A DNA stretch of 64,000 bases from assembly GCF_900199725.1 (NCBI RefSeq), contig NZ_LT904904.1, forward strand, positions 2,518,074-2,582,073, in the 5' to 3' direction. The notes under the pieces are model-generated. The model was not told the DNA's origin. It saw only the letters and a list, made by a program, of their open reading frames with translations, and made no database searches. Each line of letters begins with the position of its first letter. The first letter of the stretch is position 1. The position numbers were made by a program, and so were the translations under genes. Of this stretch, positions 19,049 to 28,689 are shown piece by piece. Source of the stretch: Cytobacillus massiliigabonensis. GTDB taxonomy: Bacteria; Bacillota; Bacilli; Bacillales; Cytobacillaceae.

Positions 19049-19438
19049 TTCAGGATCAGGACTATTTACCATAATGCCAGCAACTTGAGTCAGGCGATCA
19101 TAGAAAACAGGACCCGAAGGATGTTCATCAAGCCCAATTTCATGAAAGGCTTCCTTCATACAACGAAGCCAGCACTTTGCACGTGTTGGAGTAATCTCAA
19201 AAGGAAGATGTCTTCTTTGCATCGCAGGCGGTCCAAATTCTTCACTGTAAAGGGCTGGTCCACCAGTAAATTGGGAAAGAAACATCCGCTGCTTTCTTTT
19301 TATCTCTTCCATATCATCCTCAAATAGTGGCCGCAAATCTTTATCTGCATACACTCGCGGATAAAAAGCATTAACTAATTTATCAATTGTTTCAGCTCCG
19401 CCAATTTCATCAAAAAGATTTTTAAACTTATAATCCAT
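19046..19438 (-). CDS. Group II truncated haemoglobin (YjbI/GlbO type)
   Basis: A 130-aa 2-on-2 globin. Proximal haem histidine H77 in QRRHLPFEI, distal tyrosine Y26 (B10) and the group II tryptophan W90 (G8) in KCWLRCM are all present, as is the conserved FTGGPALY loop. Such globins bind oxygen or NO and are linked to oxidative or nitrosative stress. It is a single gene; the thiol-protease adaptor gene yjbH that often accompanies it is not nearby. An Fnr-like inverted repeat lies 68-83 bases upstream of the ATG, suggesting oxygen or NO control. Confidence 0.92.
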   Translation of the reverse strand: MDYKFKNLFDEIGGAETIDKLVNAFYPRVYADKDLRPLFEDDMEEIKRKQRMFLSQFTGGPALYSEEFGPPAMQRRHLPFEITPTRAKCWLRCMKEAFHEIGLDEHPSGPVFYDRLTQVAGIMVNSPDPE

Positions 19439-19505
19439 TTTTCAACACCTACCATCGACTTTTCTATTAGTTAATTTAATTATAATAATTATAAGCGTAA
19501 AATTT

Positions 19506-19521
19506 TGTGATTTAAATCACG
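19506..19521 (-). promoter_or_regulatory. Fnr/CRP-type inverted repeat upstream of the globin
   Basis: TGTGA-6-TCACG differs by one base from the Fnr consensus TGTGA-6-TCACA. It is on the promoter side of the globin gene. Confidence 0.5.
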
Positions 19522-19658
19522 TTCATTTAAACAATTGCTACCGTGCTATACATATTGTGCATTTATTAAAACTATTGGAATTGGATGATAAATATAGAAG
19601 GATTACTAAATGGAAGGGGAAATTAAGTTGGAGAAAAAGGGTAGTATAAAATGTGGCT

Positions 19659-19687
19659 AAAGCATTGCTGAAGTCAGCAATGCTTTT
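19659..19687 (-). terminator. Hairpin after the 53-aa gene
   Basis: An 11-base perfect stem, AGCATTGCTGA and its complement, with a two- or three-base loop. The minus-strand tail is only moderately T-rich. Confidence 0.55.
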
Positions 19688-19849
19688 CTAATCTTCAAAA
19701 AGATAATTATTTACATCAATTTTCGTGCTGTTTTCTTCATCATTCATATCGTAATCATTTACTGAGTTTGTTACGATCGATTCGGTCGTATATGCACCAT
19801 TCATACTTTCTAGCAATAATGCCATTTCCGGTATGTTTTGATCATTCAT
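19688..19849 (-). CDS. Small 53-aa acidic protein, unknown function
   Basis: A 53-aa frame starting MNDQNIPEMALLLESMNGAY and ending NNYLFED, strongly acidic and Asn-rich with no membrane segment. TAGGAGGTG lies 11 bases before the ATG at 19849 and a hairpin follows the stop, so the gene unit looks complete. I do not recognise a family. It is divergent from the DUF3889 gene pair, with a 12-base palindrome between them. Confidence 0.6.
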   Translation of the reverse strand: MNDQNIPEMALLLESMNGAYTTESIVTNSVNDYDMNDEENSTKIDVNNYLFED

Positions 19850-19932
19850 AATTCACAGCACCTCCTACTGTTAGATTGCAATATTTCCTCATAAATATTC
19901 ATTAAATGATAATTTTCCTCTTGGTGAATAAG

Positions 19933-19979
19933 CAAACCTCCTATAGTAAATCCTATAATCAGTTAAGATAGGAGGTTTG
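19933..19979 (+). promoter_or_regulatory. Hairpin that includes the ribosome binding site of the 47-aa gene
   Basis: CAAACCTCCTAT (19933-19944) pairs perfectly with ATAGGAGGTTTG (19968-19979) over 12 bases. The 3' arm carries the AGGAGG of the next gene, and TTTTTA follows, so the same structure could act as a terminator or as a translation block. Confidence 0.55.
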
Positions 19980-19986
19980 TTTTTAT

Positions 19987-20130
19987 ATGAAAAATAAAGA
20001 AAATGAATGTTTAGATGATAAAGATATTATGCATCATTTGATGTCTGAACAAATTGCCTATATATGCGTGGAAGAAGAGGAAGAACGGATGCGTGCGGAA
20101 GAAAAGAGCATAAAGAGACAAAATCCATGA
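19987..20130 (+). CDS. Small 47-aa charged protein upstream of DUF3889 gene
   Basis: A 47-aa protein starting MKNKENECLDDKDIMHHLMS with a run of six acidic residues (EEEEER) and a basic end. The ATG at 19987 lies 11 bases after AGGAGG. Its TGA overlaps the ATG of the next gene (ATGA), which has no ribosome binding site of its own, so this short frame probably drives translation of the DUF3889 protein. I do not know its function. Coupling is inferred from the overlap. Confidence 0.6.
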   Translation: MKNKENECLDDKDIMHHLMSEQIAYICVEEEEERMRAEEKSIKRQNP

Positions 20131-20441
20131 TGAAGAATGTGTTTGTTTGCCTCTTGATGCTAGGGGGTTTAATATTATCAGCCAATGCTGCTAATGCTTC
20201 TCCACCTTCCTATGCAAAATGGGGGCAACTAGCTGTTAAGACTGCGAAGGAGAAGTATCCTCGTGCGAATATTGTTGATTATTTACATATTGGGAGAGAG
20301 GACAAGCCAAATTCTTCAATTGAAAAGTTTAAGCTTTGGGTGGATGATCAAGGAAAAGAGTTCGGGCTGCTCATTCAGATTGAATTTGATCCCAAAGATG
20401 ATCGGGTAATAAATGTAAGTACGCAAAAAACAATCAACTAA
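20127..20441 (+). CDS. DUF3889 family secreted protein
   Basis: A 104-aa exported protein. Residues 1-24 are a signal peptide ending near ANASPP. The mature part has the DUF3889 (PF13028) pattern YAKWGQLAVKTAKEKYP, DYLHIGRE and KFKLWVDDQGKEFGLLIQI, a small PepSY-like fold of unknown function found in Bacillaceae. The start is at ATG 20127 or the adjacent ATG 20130; neither has a Shine-Dalgarno, and the gene overlaps the preceding small gene by four bases. Confidence 0.78.
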   Translation: MMKNVFVCLLMLGGLILSANAANASPPSYAKWGQLAVKTAKEKYPRANIVDYLHIGREDKPNSSIEKFKLWVDDQGKEFGLLIQIEFDPKDDRVINVSTQKTIN

Positions 20442-20442
20442 A

Positions 20443-20487
20443 TACCCTAGCACATCCGCTTGAAATGCAAAAGATGTGCTAGGGTTA
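20443..20487. terminator. Hairpin between DUF3889 gene and metH
   Basis: A 14-base stem, TACCCTAGCACATC with GATGTGCTAGGGTA, and a 16-base loop between convergent genes. T-runs are short on both sides. Confidence 0.6.
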
Positions 20488-20489
20488 GC

Positions 20490-23400
20490 TCATACCTTCT
20501 GTACATTAAAATATCTTGCATCAGGATGGGCAAAAACAATAGCTGAAACGGATGCTTCAGGCTCCATCATACAGCCATCTGTTAAATGAACGCCAATATC
20601 TTCCGGACAAATTAAACGGAATAATTTTTTCTGATCTTCTAAATCTGGACAGGCTGGATATCCGAATGAATATCGCTGGCCATGATATTTAGCTGCAAAT
20701 CGTTCTTTCATTGTCATTTCAACTGGATCTGGGAACCCCCAACGATCTCTAATTTGGCGATGAATGAGTTCAGCAAAGCCTTCAGCCGTTTCGAGAGCAA
20801 GTGACTGCAGGGCATGGCATTCCAGGAATCTGCCTTGTCCCTTTAATTGGTCTGCAACTTGACGGATGCCTTTACCAGCAGTAACAGTAAAGAAGGCAAC
20901 ATAATCCATTTGACCGCTTTCCTTTGGCTTTAAATAATCTGCAAGGCAAAGAAATGGTTCAACTTCCTGCCGTGGAAATTCAAATGTTTCAATAATAGCT
21001 GTTTGCTCCTCATTATAAATAATCACTTTATCGCCATCTGACTGTGCCGGGAAAAATTGATAAACAGCTGCCGGCTTGATCCAATTATTTTCTTTTGATG
21101 CCTGGATCAAGTCATTCACCACACCATTTATTTTAACCGCCTTCTCATCGCCAGCAGCAAGCAATTTATCAAGTTTTCCTTTTAAGCCAAGATGGTGTCC
21201 AATCAGCATTTGCTTATTAATATACGGTTCAATATGTGCGAGAGAATAGGACTTCAGCAATTTTCTCTTTAAATCCTTTGGAACAAAAACAGGAATGTTT
21301 ATATTTAATTTTGTTCTCATTTTAACTGCGGTTGCGGTATTTGCTCGATTTCTTTCAAAAGGTACAGCACTTAAAGCAGTCAATTGTTTTTCTGCTTGCT
21401 GAAGCTTTAGCTTTTCTAATTCTTCGGGCACCTGCAGCTGGTTAGCAAGCGAAAGACCATTCATTGCATCCTTTGCATAAAGAACAAGACCATCATATTC
21501 TTTAGCGATTTTTGTATCGGTAAATTTTCTTGATAATGCTGCTCCACCAACTAAAATCGGGATATCAATTCCAGCCTGCCTTAAATCATGGGCGGTAAGG
21601 ACCATTTGCTGTGCAGATTTCACAAGCAAACCAGAAAGTCCTATCATATTTGGTTTTTCTTTTTTAATCGTCTCCACAAGCTGTGCTGGAGCCACTTTAA
21701 TTCCAAGATCAATTACATCATAGCCATTATTACTTAATATAATATCCACTAAATTCTTACCGATATCGTGGACATCTCCCTTAACGGTAGCAAGAACAAT
21801 TTTTCCTTTTCCTGAAGTTGTGTCATCCTTTTCCATATAAGGCTCCAGATAGGAAACAGATGTTTTCATCACCTCAGCACTTTGCAGGACCTCAGCAACA
21901 ATTAGCTGATTGTCATTAAATAAGCGTCCAACTTCCTTCATTCCATCCATTAATGGACCATTAATGATTTCAAGGGGGGCAGAATAAACACGGAGTGCCT
22001 CTTCAAGATCGGAAATCAGTCCTTCTTTTGTTCCCTCTACCACATAATAAGCAAGACGTTCCTCAAGCGTCATATCAGGCAAAATACTTTTCTTCTCTTT
22101 TCTCTTATCTCGGTAAAAATCTGTAAATTCAGCTAGTGCTTGATCTGTCGTTTCAAAAAGCAGCTTTTCTGCTAGCAGCACTTCTTCCTTAGGAATAGAG
22201 GCAAATCGCTCCAACTTTTCCGTATTGACAATTGCATAATCTAAACCGGCTTGAGTACAATGATAGAGAAAAACAGAATTTAAAATTTCACGGCCAACAG
22301 GAGGGAGGCCAAATGACACATTGCTAATGCCAAGGATCGTCTGTACGCCTGGTATTGCTTTTTTAATTAAGCGAATGCCTTCTACCGTTGCTTTCGCTGA
22401 TCCAATGTATTGTTCGTCACCAGTTCCAACAGGGAAGACAAGCGGGTCAAAAATAATATCCTCCGGTTGGATGCCATATTTATTTACAAGTAAATCGTAA
22501 GAACGCTTCGCTATTTCTAACTTCTTCGCGGCAGTAACACCCATCCCTTTTTCATCAATTGTACCAACTACTACAGCAGCACCATATGTGTGAATAAGAG
22601 GAGCGGTCACTGCAAATTTTTCTTCTCCGTCTTCTAGATTAATAGAGTTAATAATTGCTTTTCCCTGAGAATACGAAAGAGCCTTCTCAATCACTTTTTC
22701 GTCAGTTGAATCAATAACAAGGGGAGCCTTCACTTTCTTGACAAGTTCCTTCATAAAGTTTTCAACATCTTCAAGTTCTTCACGGTCAGGATCGGCAAGA
22801 CAAACATCGATTACATGGGCACCGCCTTTTATTTGCGCGCGTGCAATTTCAGATGCCTCCTCAAATTTCCCTTCTCTTATCAGCCTTTTAAATTTTCGTG
22901 AACCAATGACATTCGTACGTTCTCCAACCATAATTGGACGAAGGGTAGGATCATCATAAATAAATGGTTCAATTCCGGAAACTTTATGAATCGTACTTTT
23001 TTCAAATGTACGTGGCTCATACTTTTTCATTTCTTCAGCAATTGCTTTAATATGATCAGGCGTTGTTCCGCAGCAGCCCCCAACGATATTCAGCCATCCT
23101 TCAGAAGCAAAACCTCCTAGCTTTTGTGCTAACGTTTCTGGTGTTTCATGATATTGCCCTTCCTCATCTGGCAGTCCAGCGTTTGGATAACAGCTGATGG
23201 CTGTCGAGGCAAGACCGGATAAGGATCGTATATGATCCTGCATGAATTCAGGACCTGTTGCACAGTTTAATCCAACTGCCAATGTTTTCATATGTTCAAG
23301 TGAAATATAAAAAGCTTCAATAGATTGTCCTGCAAGTGTTGTTCCCATTGGTTCAATCGTTCCCGACACAATAAGCGGCAATTCTTTGCCCGTCTTTTTG

Positions 23401-23942
23401 AAGGCATTTTGAATACCGATATATCCTGCCTTTACATTTAACATATCCTGACTTGTTTCAAGGAGAAGGAGGTCTGAATTCCCGTCGATCAATCCTCGCG
23501 CCTGCTCCTCATAGGATTGAATCAGATTTTCAAAGGTTGTCCCGCCTGTCACACTTAAGGTTTTAGTTGTAGGTCCAAGTGAACCTGCCACAAATCTTGG
23601 CCAACCCTTAGTAGACAGCTGATCGGCTGCTTTTCTGGCAATTAAGGCAGATTTCTTATTTAGCTCATATGCCAAATGGGCTAATCCGTATTCATCTAAA
23701 ACCACACTTGTAGCCCCAAAGGTATTCGTTTCAATGATGTCGGCACCAGCATGCAAATACTCAAGGTGAATACGTTCAATGAGAGAAGGGGAGGTAATCG
23801 TCAAATATTCATTGCAGCCTTCATATTCCTCCCCGCCAAAATCATCGGCTGATAAATTAGCGTTCTGAAGCATTGTGCCCATTGCGCCATCCATGATCAG
23901 AATTTTTTTCTTTAGTTGATCAGATAGTACTGATTTCTGCAT
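20490..23942 (-). CDS. metH: Cobalamin-dependent methionine synthase MetH
   Basis: Methylates homocysteine with methyl-tetrahydrofolate via bound cobalamin; 1150 aa. Domains in order: homocysteine-binding barrel (about 1-325, zinc cysteines C227 and CC at 290-291 in GGCCGTT), pterin-binding barrel (about 330-620, opening [14 protein letters not shown]), cobalamin cap and binding domain (about 630-860 with [10 protein letters not shown], whose histidine coordinates cobalt), and a C-terminal activation domain with [10 protein letters not shown]. The start at 23942 follows GAGGAGG. It is the last gene of the metI-metC-yitJ-metH operon and overlaps yitJ by 23 bases. Control is expected from the S-box at 28170. 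Confidence 0.96.
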   Translation of the reverse strand: MQKSVLSDQLKKKILIMDGAMGTMLQNANLSADDFGGEEYEGCNEYLTITSPSLIERIHLEYLHAGADIIETNTFGATSVVLDEYGLAHLAYELNKKSALIARKAADQLSTKGWPRFVAGSLGPTTKTLSVTGGTTFENLIQSYEEQARGLIDGNSDLLLLETSQDMLNVKAGYIGIQNAFKKTGKELPLIVSGTIEPMGTTLAGQSIEAFYISLEHMKTLAVGLNCATGPEFMQDHIRSLSGLASTAISCYPNAGLPDEEGQYHETPETLAQKLGGFASEGWLNIVGGCCGTTPDHIKAIAEEMKKYEPRTFEKSTIHKVSGIEPFIYDDPTLRPIMVGERTNVIGSRKFKRLIREGKFEEASEIARAQIKGGAHVIDVCLADPDREELEDVENFMKELVKKVKAPLVIDSTDEKVIEKALSYSQGKAIINSINLEDGEEKFAVTAPLIHTYGAAVVVGTIDEKGMGVTAAKKLEIAKRSYDLLVNKYGIQPEDIIFDPLVFPVGTGDEQYIGSAKATVEGIRLIKKAIPGVQTILGISNVSFGLPPVGREILNSVFLYHCTQAGLDYAIVNTEKLERFASIPKEEVLLAEKLLFETTDQALAEFTDFYRDKRKEKKSILPDMTLEERLAYYVVEGTKEGLISDLEEALRVYSAPLEIINGPLMDGMKEVGRLFNDNQLIVAEVLQSAEVMKTSVSYLEPYMEKDDTTSGKGKIVLATVKGDVHDIGKNLVDIILSNNGYDVIDLGIKVAPAQLVETIKKEKPNMIGLSGLLVKSAQQMVLTAHDLRQAGIDIPILVGGAALSRKFTDTKIAKEYDGLVLYAKDAMNGLSLANQLQVPEELEKLKLQQAEKQLTALSAVPFERNRANTATAVKMRTKLNINIPVFVPKDLKRKLLKSYSLAHIEPYINKQMLIGHHLGLKGKLDKLLAAGDEKAVKINGVVNDLIQASKENNWIKPAAVYQFFPAQSDGDKVIIYNEEQTAIIETFEFPRQEVEPFLCLADYLKPKESGQMDYVAFFTVTAGKGIRQVADQLKGQGRFLECHALQSLALETAEGFAELIHRQIRDRWGFPDPVEMTMKERFAAKYHGQRYSFGYPACPDLEDQKKLFRLICPEDIGVHLTDGCMMEPEASVSAIVFAHPDARYFNVQKV

Positions 23943-25785
23943 GTTTTTTCCTCCTCGTTATTTTGGCGCTCACTTCTTTTGTATATGCTGATAGTTCAAC
24001 CGTCATGTCGTAGCGCATAAAAGGAGTAATCAAGTAGATTCCATTAAAAAGCTCACAGGCCGCATCAATTAATGACTTGGCAATAGCTACTCCTTCTTGC
24101 GCTGCTAGAATAGGATTATCGATTAAACTGGCCATACGGCTGCGGATTTCCTCTGAAATTTTTATGCCTGGCACTTCATTATGGAGAAATTCTGTATTTT
24201 TACTCCCTGTTAGTGGCATGATCCCAATGTAAATTGGTTTTTCTAGATGTTTAACCGCTTCATACACTTCCGTTAGTTTTTCTTCTGAAAATACAGGCTG
24301 GCTAACAAAATAATCTGCCCCATAATGGATTTTCTTTTCGAGCCTTTGTACAGCCTTTTCGATGGATCGAACATTCGGATTAAAAGCGGCACCTACGGAA
24401 AATACGGATTGTTCTTTTAAATGTGTGCCCGAAATCGAATAGCCTTTATTCAACTGCTTAATCATTTGAATCAGCTCAAAGGAAGATAAATCATAAACAG
24501 AAGATGCTCCAGGAAAATCTCCAACTCTTGCTGGGTCACCTGTTACAGCTAATACATCATATAGTCCAAGTGTATGCAGTCCCATCAAATGGGATTGAAG
24601 ACCTATCAGATTTCGATCCCTGCATGTAATATGAACTAATGGACGAACGCCAATCTCCTTTTTAACGCGATAACCAAGGGCTGAATTACAAATTCTTGGA
24701 GTAGCAAGAGAATTATCAGCTAATGTGATTGCATCAATGCCCATTTTCTTAAAAGCCTTTACGCCCTCAAAGAAATTCTCCGTTTTCAAATGTTTCGGCG
24801 GATCAAGCTCTACAATTATTGATGGTCGGTCATTGACGATTTCTTCTAACGGGGGAAACTCTCTAACCGGGATGTCTTTCTTTAATACTTGTATCTGCTC
24901 ACGTTTCTTAATTATCTTTTCTGAAATAGGGGAGAGGCCCTTAAGTTCATCTGCAAATGCCTGGATATGCTCAGGTGTTGTCCCACAGCATCCTCCTAAC
25001 AATCTAATACCTTGATTTCTAAATGCACTGGCAGACTGTTTGAAATAATTGGAGTCACCTTCAAAATGGAATTTACCGTCCGTATATGCAGGAATACTCG
25101 CATTCGGATAAGCTGATAAAAAAGCATGCTTTGAAAGGGGAATATCCTCTAATGTTAAAAGCATATGATGGGGGCCTAGCCGGCAATTTAAGCCGACTAC
25201 ATCAGCTCCCAGACTCTCAAGACGCTTAAATGCCTCTGAAATCGGTGTTTGATTTTGCAGAACACCAACTTCGTGAAGGGAAACCTGGGCAATGATTGGC
25301 AATTGTGTTTCTTTCCGCACAATGGGTAGAACATTTTCCATTTCCTCAAGATCATAATATGTTTCTAGTAATATCCCATCAACCCCTTCAAGCAGAAGAC
25401 AATAGAGCTGCTCCCGAAAACTTCTTTTTATCTCTTCAAGAGGTACCATATTGGGTTTAATCCCTCGTATACCGCCAATTGTTCCAACTACAAAGCTGTC
25501 TTTTTCAGCTGCTTTCCTAGCGTTCCGAACGGCAAATGTGTTGATTTCCTTCACATTATCCTCAAGACCATACCTTTGCAGCTTTATATAGTTGGCGGCA
25601 TAGGAATTGGTTTGTATCAGGTTTGCACCGGCATGTATATACGCTTGGTGAATTTGCTGGATTTGTTCTGCATGCGAAAGGTTTAATTCCTCAAAGCAGC
25701 AATCTGTCCCATATGAATAGAGAAGGGTCCCCATAGCACCATCAGCAATGAGAATTTCATTTTTCATTTTTTCAAGGAAACTCAT
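23920..25785 (-). CDS. yitJ: Bifunctional homocysteine S-methyltransferase / methylene-THF reductase (YitJ type)
   Basis: A two-domain protein, 621 aa. Residues about 1-290 form a homocysteine methyltransferase barrel with the zinc motif [11 protein letters not shown]. Residues about 320-600 form a methylenetetrahydrofolate reductase barrel with [31 protein letters not shown] and YFVSQPVF. It supplies methyl-THF for MetH. Start: ATG 25785 is seven bases from GAGGAG; another ATG at 25791 is almost on top of that site and overlaps the metC stop. Together with metH it completes the methyl-transfer branch. Confidence 0.93.
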   Translation of the reverse strand: MSFLEKMKNEILIADGAMGTLLYSYGTDCCFEELNLSHAEQIQQIHQAYIHAGANLIQTNSYAANYIKLQRYGLEDNVKEINTFAVRNARKAAEKDSFVVGTIGGIRGIKPNMVPLEEIKRSFREQLYCLLLEGVDGILLETYYDLEEMENVLPIVRKETQLPIIAQVSLHEVGVLQNQTPISEAFKRLESLGADVVGLNCRLGPHHMLLTLEDIPLSKHAFLSAYPNASIPAYTDGKFHFEGDSNYFKQSASAFRNQGIRLLGGCCGTTPEHIQAFADELKGLSPISEKIIKKREQIQVLKKDIPVREFPPLEEIVNDRPSIIVELDPPKHLKTENFFEGVKAFKKMGIDAITLADNSLATPRICNSALGYRVKKEIGVRPLVHITCRDRNLIGLQSHLMGLHTLGLYDVLAVTGDPARVGDFPGASSVYDLSSFELIQMIKQLNKGYSISGTHLKEQSVFSVGAAFNPNVRSIEKAVQRLEKKIHYGADYFVSQPVFSEEKLTEVYEAVKHLEKPIYIGIMPLTGSKNTEFLHNEVPGIKISEEIRSRMASLIDNPILAAQEGVAIAKSLIDAACELFNGIYLITPFMRYDMTVELSAYTKEVSAKITRRKKHAEISTI

Positions 25786-25787
25786 TT

Positions 25788-26978
25788 TCATTCTCCTCTA
25801 TGAAGTACTTTTTCTTTGAAACTACTAGCAGATAGTGCTTTATTAAAGTCCTTTAATAAATCATTTGAGTTCTCTAATCCAACTGAGAGGCGAAGAAGGC
25901 TATTGCTAATTCCTCGTTTTTCACGTTCATGAAGGGGCATGGCTGCATGGGACATTTTTGCAGGATAGGAAAGGATGGATTCCACAGCACCAAGACTCAC
26001 AGCAAACACAGGAATTTTTACCTTTGATACAAAATCTCTTAATATTCTTTCATTTTCAAGTTCAAATGAAAGGACAGCTCCAGCACCTTTTGCTTGCTTG
26101 CTTTGTAAAACATAGTGTGGATGGTCCTCCAAGCCAGGATAGTAAACATTTTTAATGGCTGGATTTTCCTTAAGGGCTTGGGCGATTTGTTTGGCCGATT
26201 GGATGGATTGAGCAAGTCTCACATGTAGCGTTTTGATTCCGCGTAAAACGAGCCAAGCATCTTGTACACCAAGTACTGCTCCAAATGAATTTTGCAAAAA
26301 ACCAATTTTATCTGCAAGAATTCGGTCCTTTACTACAGTAAGTCCGGCAACAACATCACTATGACCTGATAAAAACTTTGTTGCACTATGCAGGACAACA
26401 TCTGCTCCTAAAGTTAAGGGCTTTTGTAATGCTGGCGTTAGGAAAGTGTTATCAACGAATGTCAGTGCGCCATGAGACTTAGCGATCGAGCTGACCGCTT
26501 TAATATCCGTTACTTTCAACAGTGGATTGGATGGAGTTTCAACATAAAAGACCTTTGTATTTGGACGGATAGCCTGCTTAACATCATCTAAATCAGTCAT
26601 ATCAACAAAAGTATGCTCAATGCCATATCTTGAAAGCACTTCTGTTACAAAGCGATAGGTTCCTCCGTATACATCCTCTGTAATTATTACGTGATCTCCC
26701 TTTGACAGTAGCAGGAAAGCAGTTGAAATGGCCGCCATTCCTGATGAAAATGCAAAGCCTCTAGTTCCTTCCTCCATATCAGCTATAACCGTTTCTAATG
26801 CTTCTCTCGTTGGATTTAAGCTACGGCTGTAATCATACTTTCCAAATGAATCAATATCATATTGATGAAAGGTAGAGGCATGCTGGATTGGAACACTGAC
26901 AGCACCTGTTAGATGATCAATTTTTTGACTATTATGAAGAAGTTTCGTCTGAAAACTCCATGATTCTATTTCACACAT
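25788..26978 (-). CDS. metC: Cystathionine beta-lyase MetC
   Basis: PLP enzyme of the Cys/Met metabolism family, 396 aa, expected to cleave cystathionine to homocysteine. The PLP lysine lies in [11 protein letters not shown] and the substrate-binding motifs [19 protein letters not shown] and SLGAVESI are seen. The ATG at 26978 follows GGAGGGTG and overlaps metI by 13 bases. Beta-lyase and gamma-synthase are hard to separate by sequence; position after MetI in an S-box operon supports this assignment, as in Bacillus metIC. Confidence 0.9.
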   Translation of the reverse strand: MCEIESWSFQTKLLHNSQKIDHLTGAVSVPIQHASTFHQYDIDSFGKYDYSRSLNPTREALETVIADMEEGTRGFAFSSGMAAISTAFLLLSKGDHVIITEDVYGGTYRFVTEVLSRYGIEHTFVDMTDLDDVKQAIRPNTKVFYVETPSNPLLKVTDIKAVSSIAKSHGALTFVDNTFLTPALQKPLTLGADVVLHSATKFLSGHSDVVAGLTVVKDRILADKIGFLQNSFGAVLGVQDAWLVLRGIKTLHVRLAQSIQSAKQIAQALKENPAIKNVYYPGLEDHPHYVLQSKQAKGAGAVLSFELENERILRDFVSKVKIPVFAVSLGAVESILSYPAKMSHAAMPLHEREKRGISNSLLRLSVGLENSNDLLKDFNKALSASSFKEKVLHRGE

Positions 26979-28087
26979 TGCACACCCTCCGTCTGAGCTT
27001 TAGCAAAAGCCAGCTCTAGGTCATTTTTTAAATCTTCTACATGCTCTATTCCAACCGAAAAACGCAATAATCGATTGCAGACACCTGTTTCAAGCCGGAT
27101 ATGTTCTGGAATATCGGCATGTGTCTGCGTTGCGGGATATGTTATAAAGCTTTCCACTCCGCCAAGACTTTCTGCAAATGTAACAAGGCGAAGACTTTGT
27201 AAAAACGGATTTACCCAACCTTGGTCTTTGATTCGGAAAGAGATCATTCCGCCTTGTCCTGGATAAAGAACATCGGTAACAGCATCATGCTCAAATAAAT
27301 ACTGGAAAATTTCCTTTGCATTTCTTTCATGACGCTCCATTCTTAGAGATAATGTTTTCATTCCACGAATAAGCAGCCAAGAGTCAAATGGACTTAATAC
27401 CGCACCCGAAGCATTATGATTTGCAGCTAATGATTCACATAGCTCTTTGCCCTTGGCAACGATAAGACCAGCCAATACATCATTATGACCGCCTAAATAT
27501 TTTGTTGCACTGTGGATGACAATATCTGCTCCAAGTTTTAAAGGCTGTTGTAAAAGGGGAGTGAAAAACGTGTTATCAACAATAAGCAGAAGATGATGCC
27601 TATTTGCAAAAGTAGCGACCTCTTCAATATTCGTTTGCTCCATTAAGGGGTTCGTTGGTGTCTCGATAAAAATGGCTTTCGTCCGATCAGTGACTTCTTC
27701 CTCTAAAACTTCAGAGGATAATGATTGAATATATTTGCAGCGTAAACCCCATTTCTTACATCCTTGTTCAAATAGACGATAAGTACCGCCATATAAATCC
27801 TTTGAAACAATAAATTCGTCGCCAGACTGAAAGAGGGATAGTACGGTGAGAATAGCCGCCATCCCTGAACTGCATGCAAATCCTTGGTCGCCTTCTTCAA
27901 GCTCAGCAATTGCATTTTCAAGCAAATATCTTGTAGGATTGCCAGTGCGGATGTAATCATATCCAGTTGACTGGCCAATCCCTTCATGACGATAAGCAGT
28001 AGATAAATAAATGGGTGGATTCACTGCTCCTGTTGCAGATTCACTTCGATTGCCAATTTGGGCAAGAATTGTATCAAGCTTATGCAT
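26966..28087 (-). CDS. metI: Cystathionine gamma-synthase / O-acylhomoserine thiolyase MetI
   Basis: First enzyme of the operon, 373 aa, a PLP-dependent enzyme joining O-acylhomoserine to cysteine or sulfide. It carries the PLP lysine in SATKYLGGHND, ACSSGMAAIL, FIETPTNPLM and SLGGVESFI. The start is ATG 28087, eight bases after AGGAG; an in-frame GTG at 28096 overlaps the Shine-Dalgarno. The SAM riboswitch leader lies directly upstream. Confidence 0.92.
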   Translation of the reverse strand: MHKLDTILAQIGNRSESATGAVNPPIYLSTAYRHEGIGQSTGYDYIRTGNPTRYLLENAIAELEEGDQGFACSSGMAAILTVLSLFQSGDEFIVSKDLYGGTYRLFEQGCKKWGLRCKYIQSLSSEVLEEEVTDRTKAIFIETPTNPLMEQTNIEEVATFANRHHLLLIVDNTFFTPLLQQPLKLGADIVIHSATKYLGGHNDVLAGLIVAKGKELCESLAANHNASGAVLSPFDSWLLIRGMKTLSLRMERHERNAKEIFQYLFEHDAVTDVLYPGQGGMISFRIKDQGWVNPFLQSLRLVTFAESLGGVESFITYPATQTHADIPEHIRLETGVCNRLLRFSVGIEHVEDLKNDLELAFAKAQTEGVQCVK

Positions 28088-28109
28088 CTTATGCACTCCT
28101 TTTTCTCTA

Positions 28110-28148
28110 TAAAAAATAAAAAAAGCCTTCTATAAGAAGAAGACTTTT
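28110..28148 (-). terminator. Regulated terminator of the S-box leader
   Basis: On the minus strand AAGTCTTCT pairs with AGAAGGCTT and a long T-run follows. The left arm TCTTCTTAT can instead pair with the GATAAGAAGA that closes P1 of the aptamer, giving the classic antiterminator. Confidence 0.88.
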
Positions 28149-28167
28149 TCATAAGCAATAATTAGCC

Positions 28168-28283
28168 GTTCTTCTTATCTTTCAAGTTATAAAAACTTGC
28201 AGGAATTAGCACCTTATTAATCTCAAGGATTAATGGTTGCTGAGGTGTCTTCGGGCCTTACCCTCGACCTCTCTTGATAAGAA
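28168..28283 (-). ncRNA. SAM-I riboswitch (S-box) of the methionine operon
   Basis: Read on the minus strand it contains P1 CTTATCAAGAG...GATAAGA, the conserved GAGGTCGAGGG stretch, GGCCCGAAGACACC and CAGCAACC (the S-box core), a P3 hairpin, the AAGGTGCTAATTCCTGC block and a P4 hairpin. S-adenosylmethionine binding stabilises P1 and frees the downstream terminator to form, so the four met genes are switched off when methionine is plentiful. Confidence 0.95.
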
Positions 28284-28304
28284 ATCAATATTTAATTATT
28301 TCAA

Positions 28305-28334
28305 ACTTTACAACACTTTTATAATAAAAGTCAA
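28305..28334 (-). promoter_or_regulatory. Probable sigma-A promoter of the met operon
   Basis: On the minus strand TTGACT is followed 18 bases later by TAAAGT, with the start expected near 28297, about 15 bases before the S-box. Confidence 0.6.
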
Positions 28335-28541
28335 TGGGTATTTAAAAAATGCGCGAATGCACAATAATATTATTATGTAAACTAAATTCATTAATCCATT
28401 ATCTCTTATAGGAAAGTTATAAAAAAGTATGAATGATTTATTTAATCCTTATACTTATGGAAGATAATCACTTTTTTAGTATAAGTTTTTCTTCCTGAAT
28501 AATAAAAAAAATATTTTTCACTAGTTTCGTATTAAAAACCT

Positions 28542-28570
28542 TTGAACAACAGGGTTTTACATGGTAGAAT
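28542..28570 (+). promoter_or_regulatory. Sigma-A promoter of odhAB
   Basis: TTGAAC at 28542 and TAGAAT at 28565 with a 17-base spacer. Transcription should begin near 28577. Confidence 0.75.
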
Positions 28571-28575
28571 GGCTT

Positions 28576-28589
28576 TGAAAACGATTTAT
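28576..28589 (+). promoter_or_regulatory. Candidate cre (CcpA) site at the odhAB start point
   Basis: TGAAAACGATTTAT matches the core of the cre consensus TGWAARCGYTWNCW at 12 of 14 positions. It overlaps the predicted transcription start, a position where CcpA would block initiation. Confidence 0.45.
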
Positions 28590-28689
28590 CCTCTGAAAAA
28601 TATTATTATTCTAATAATTATCAATTACATGAGAAAAAGTGGATAAAAAGTTGCATTTACTACAAATTCAGTTATGGAGGTCATTTTCC

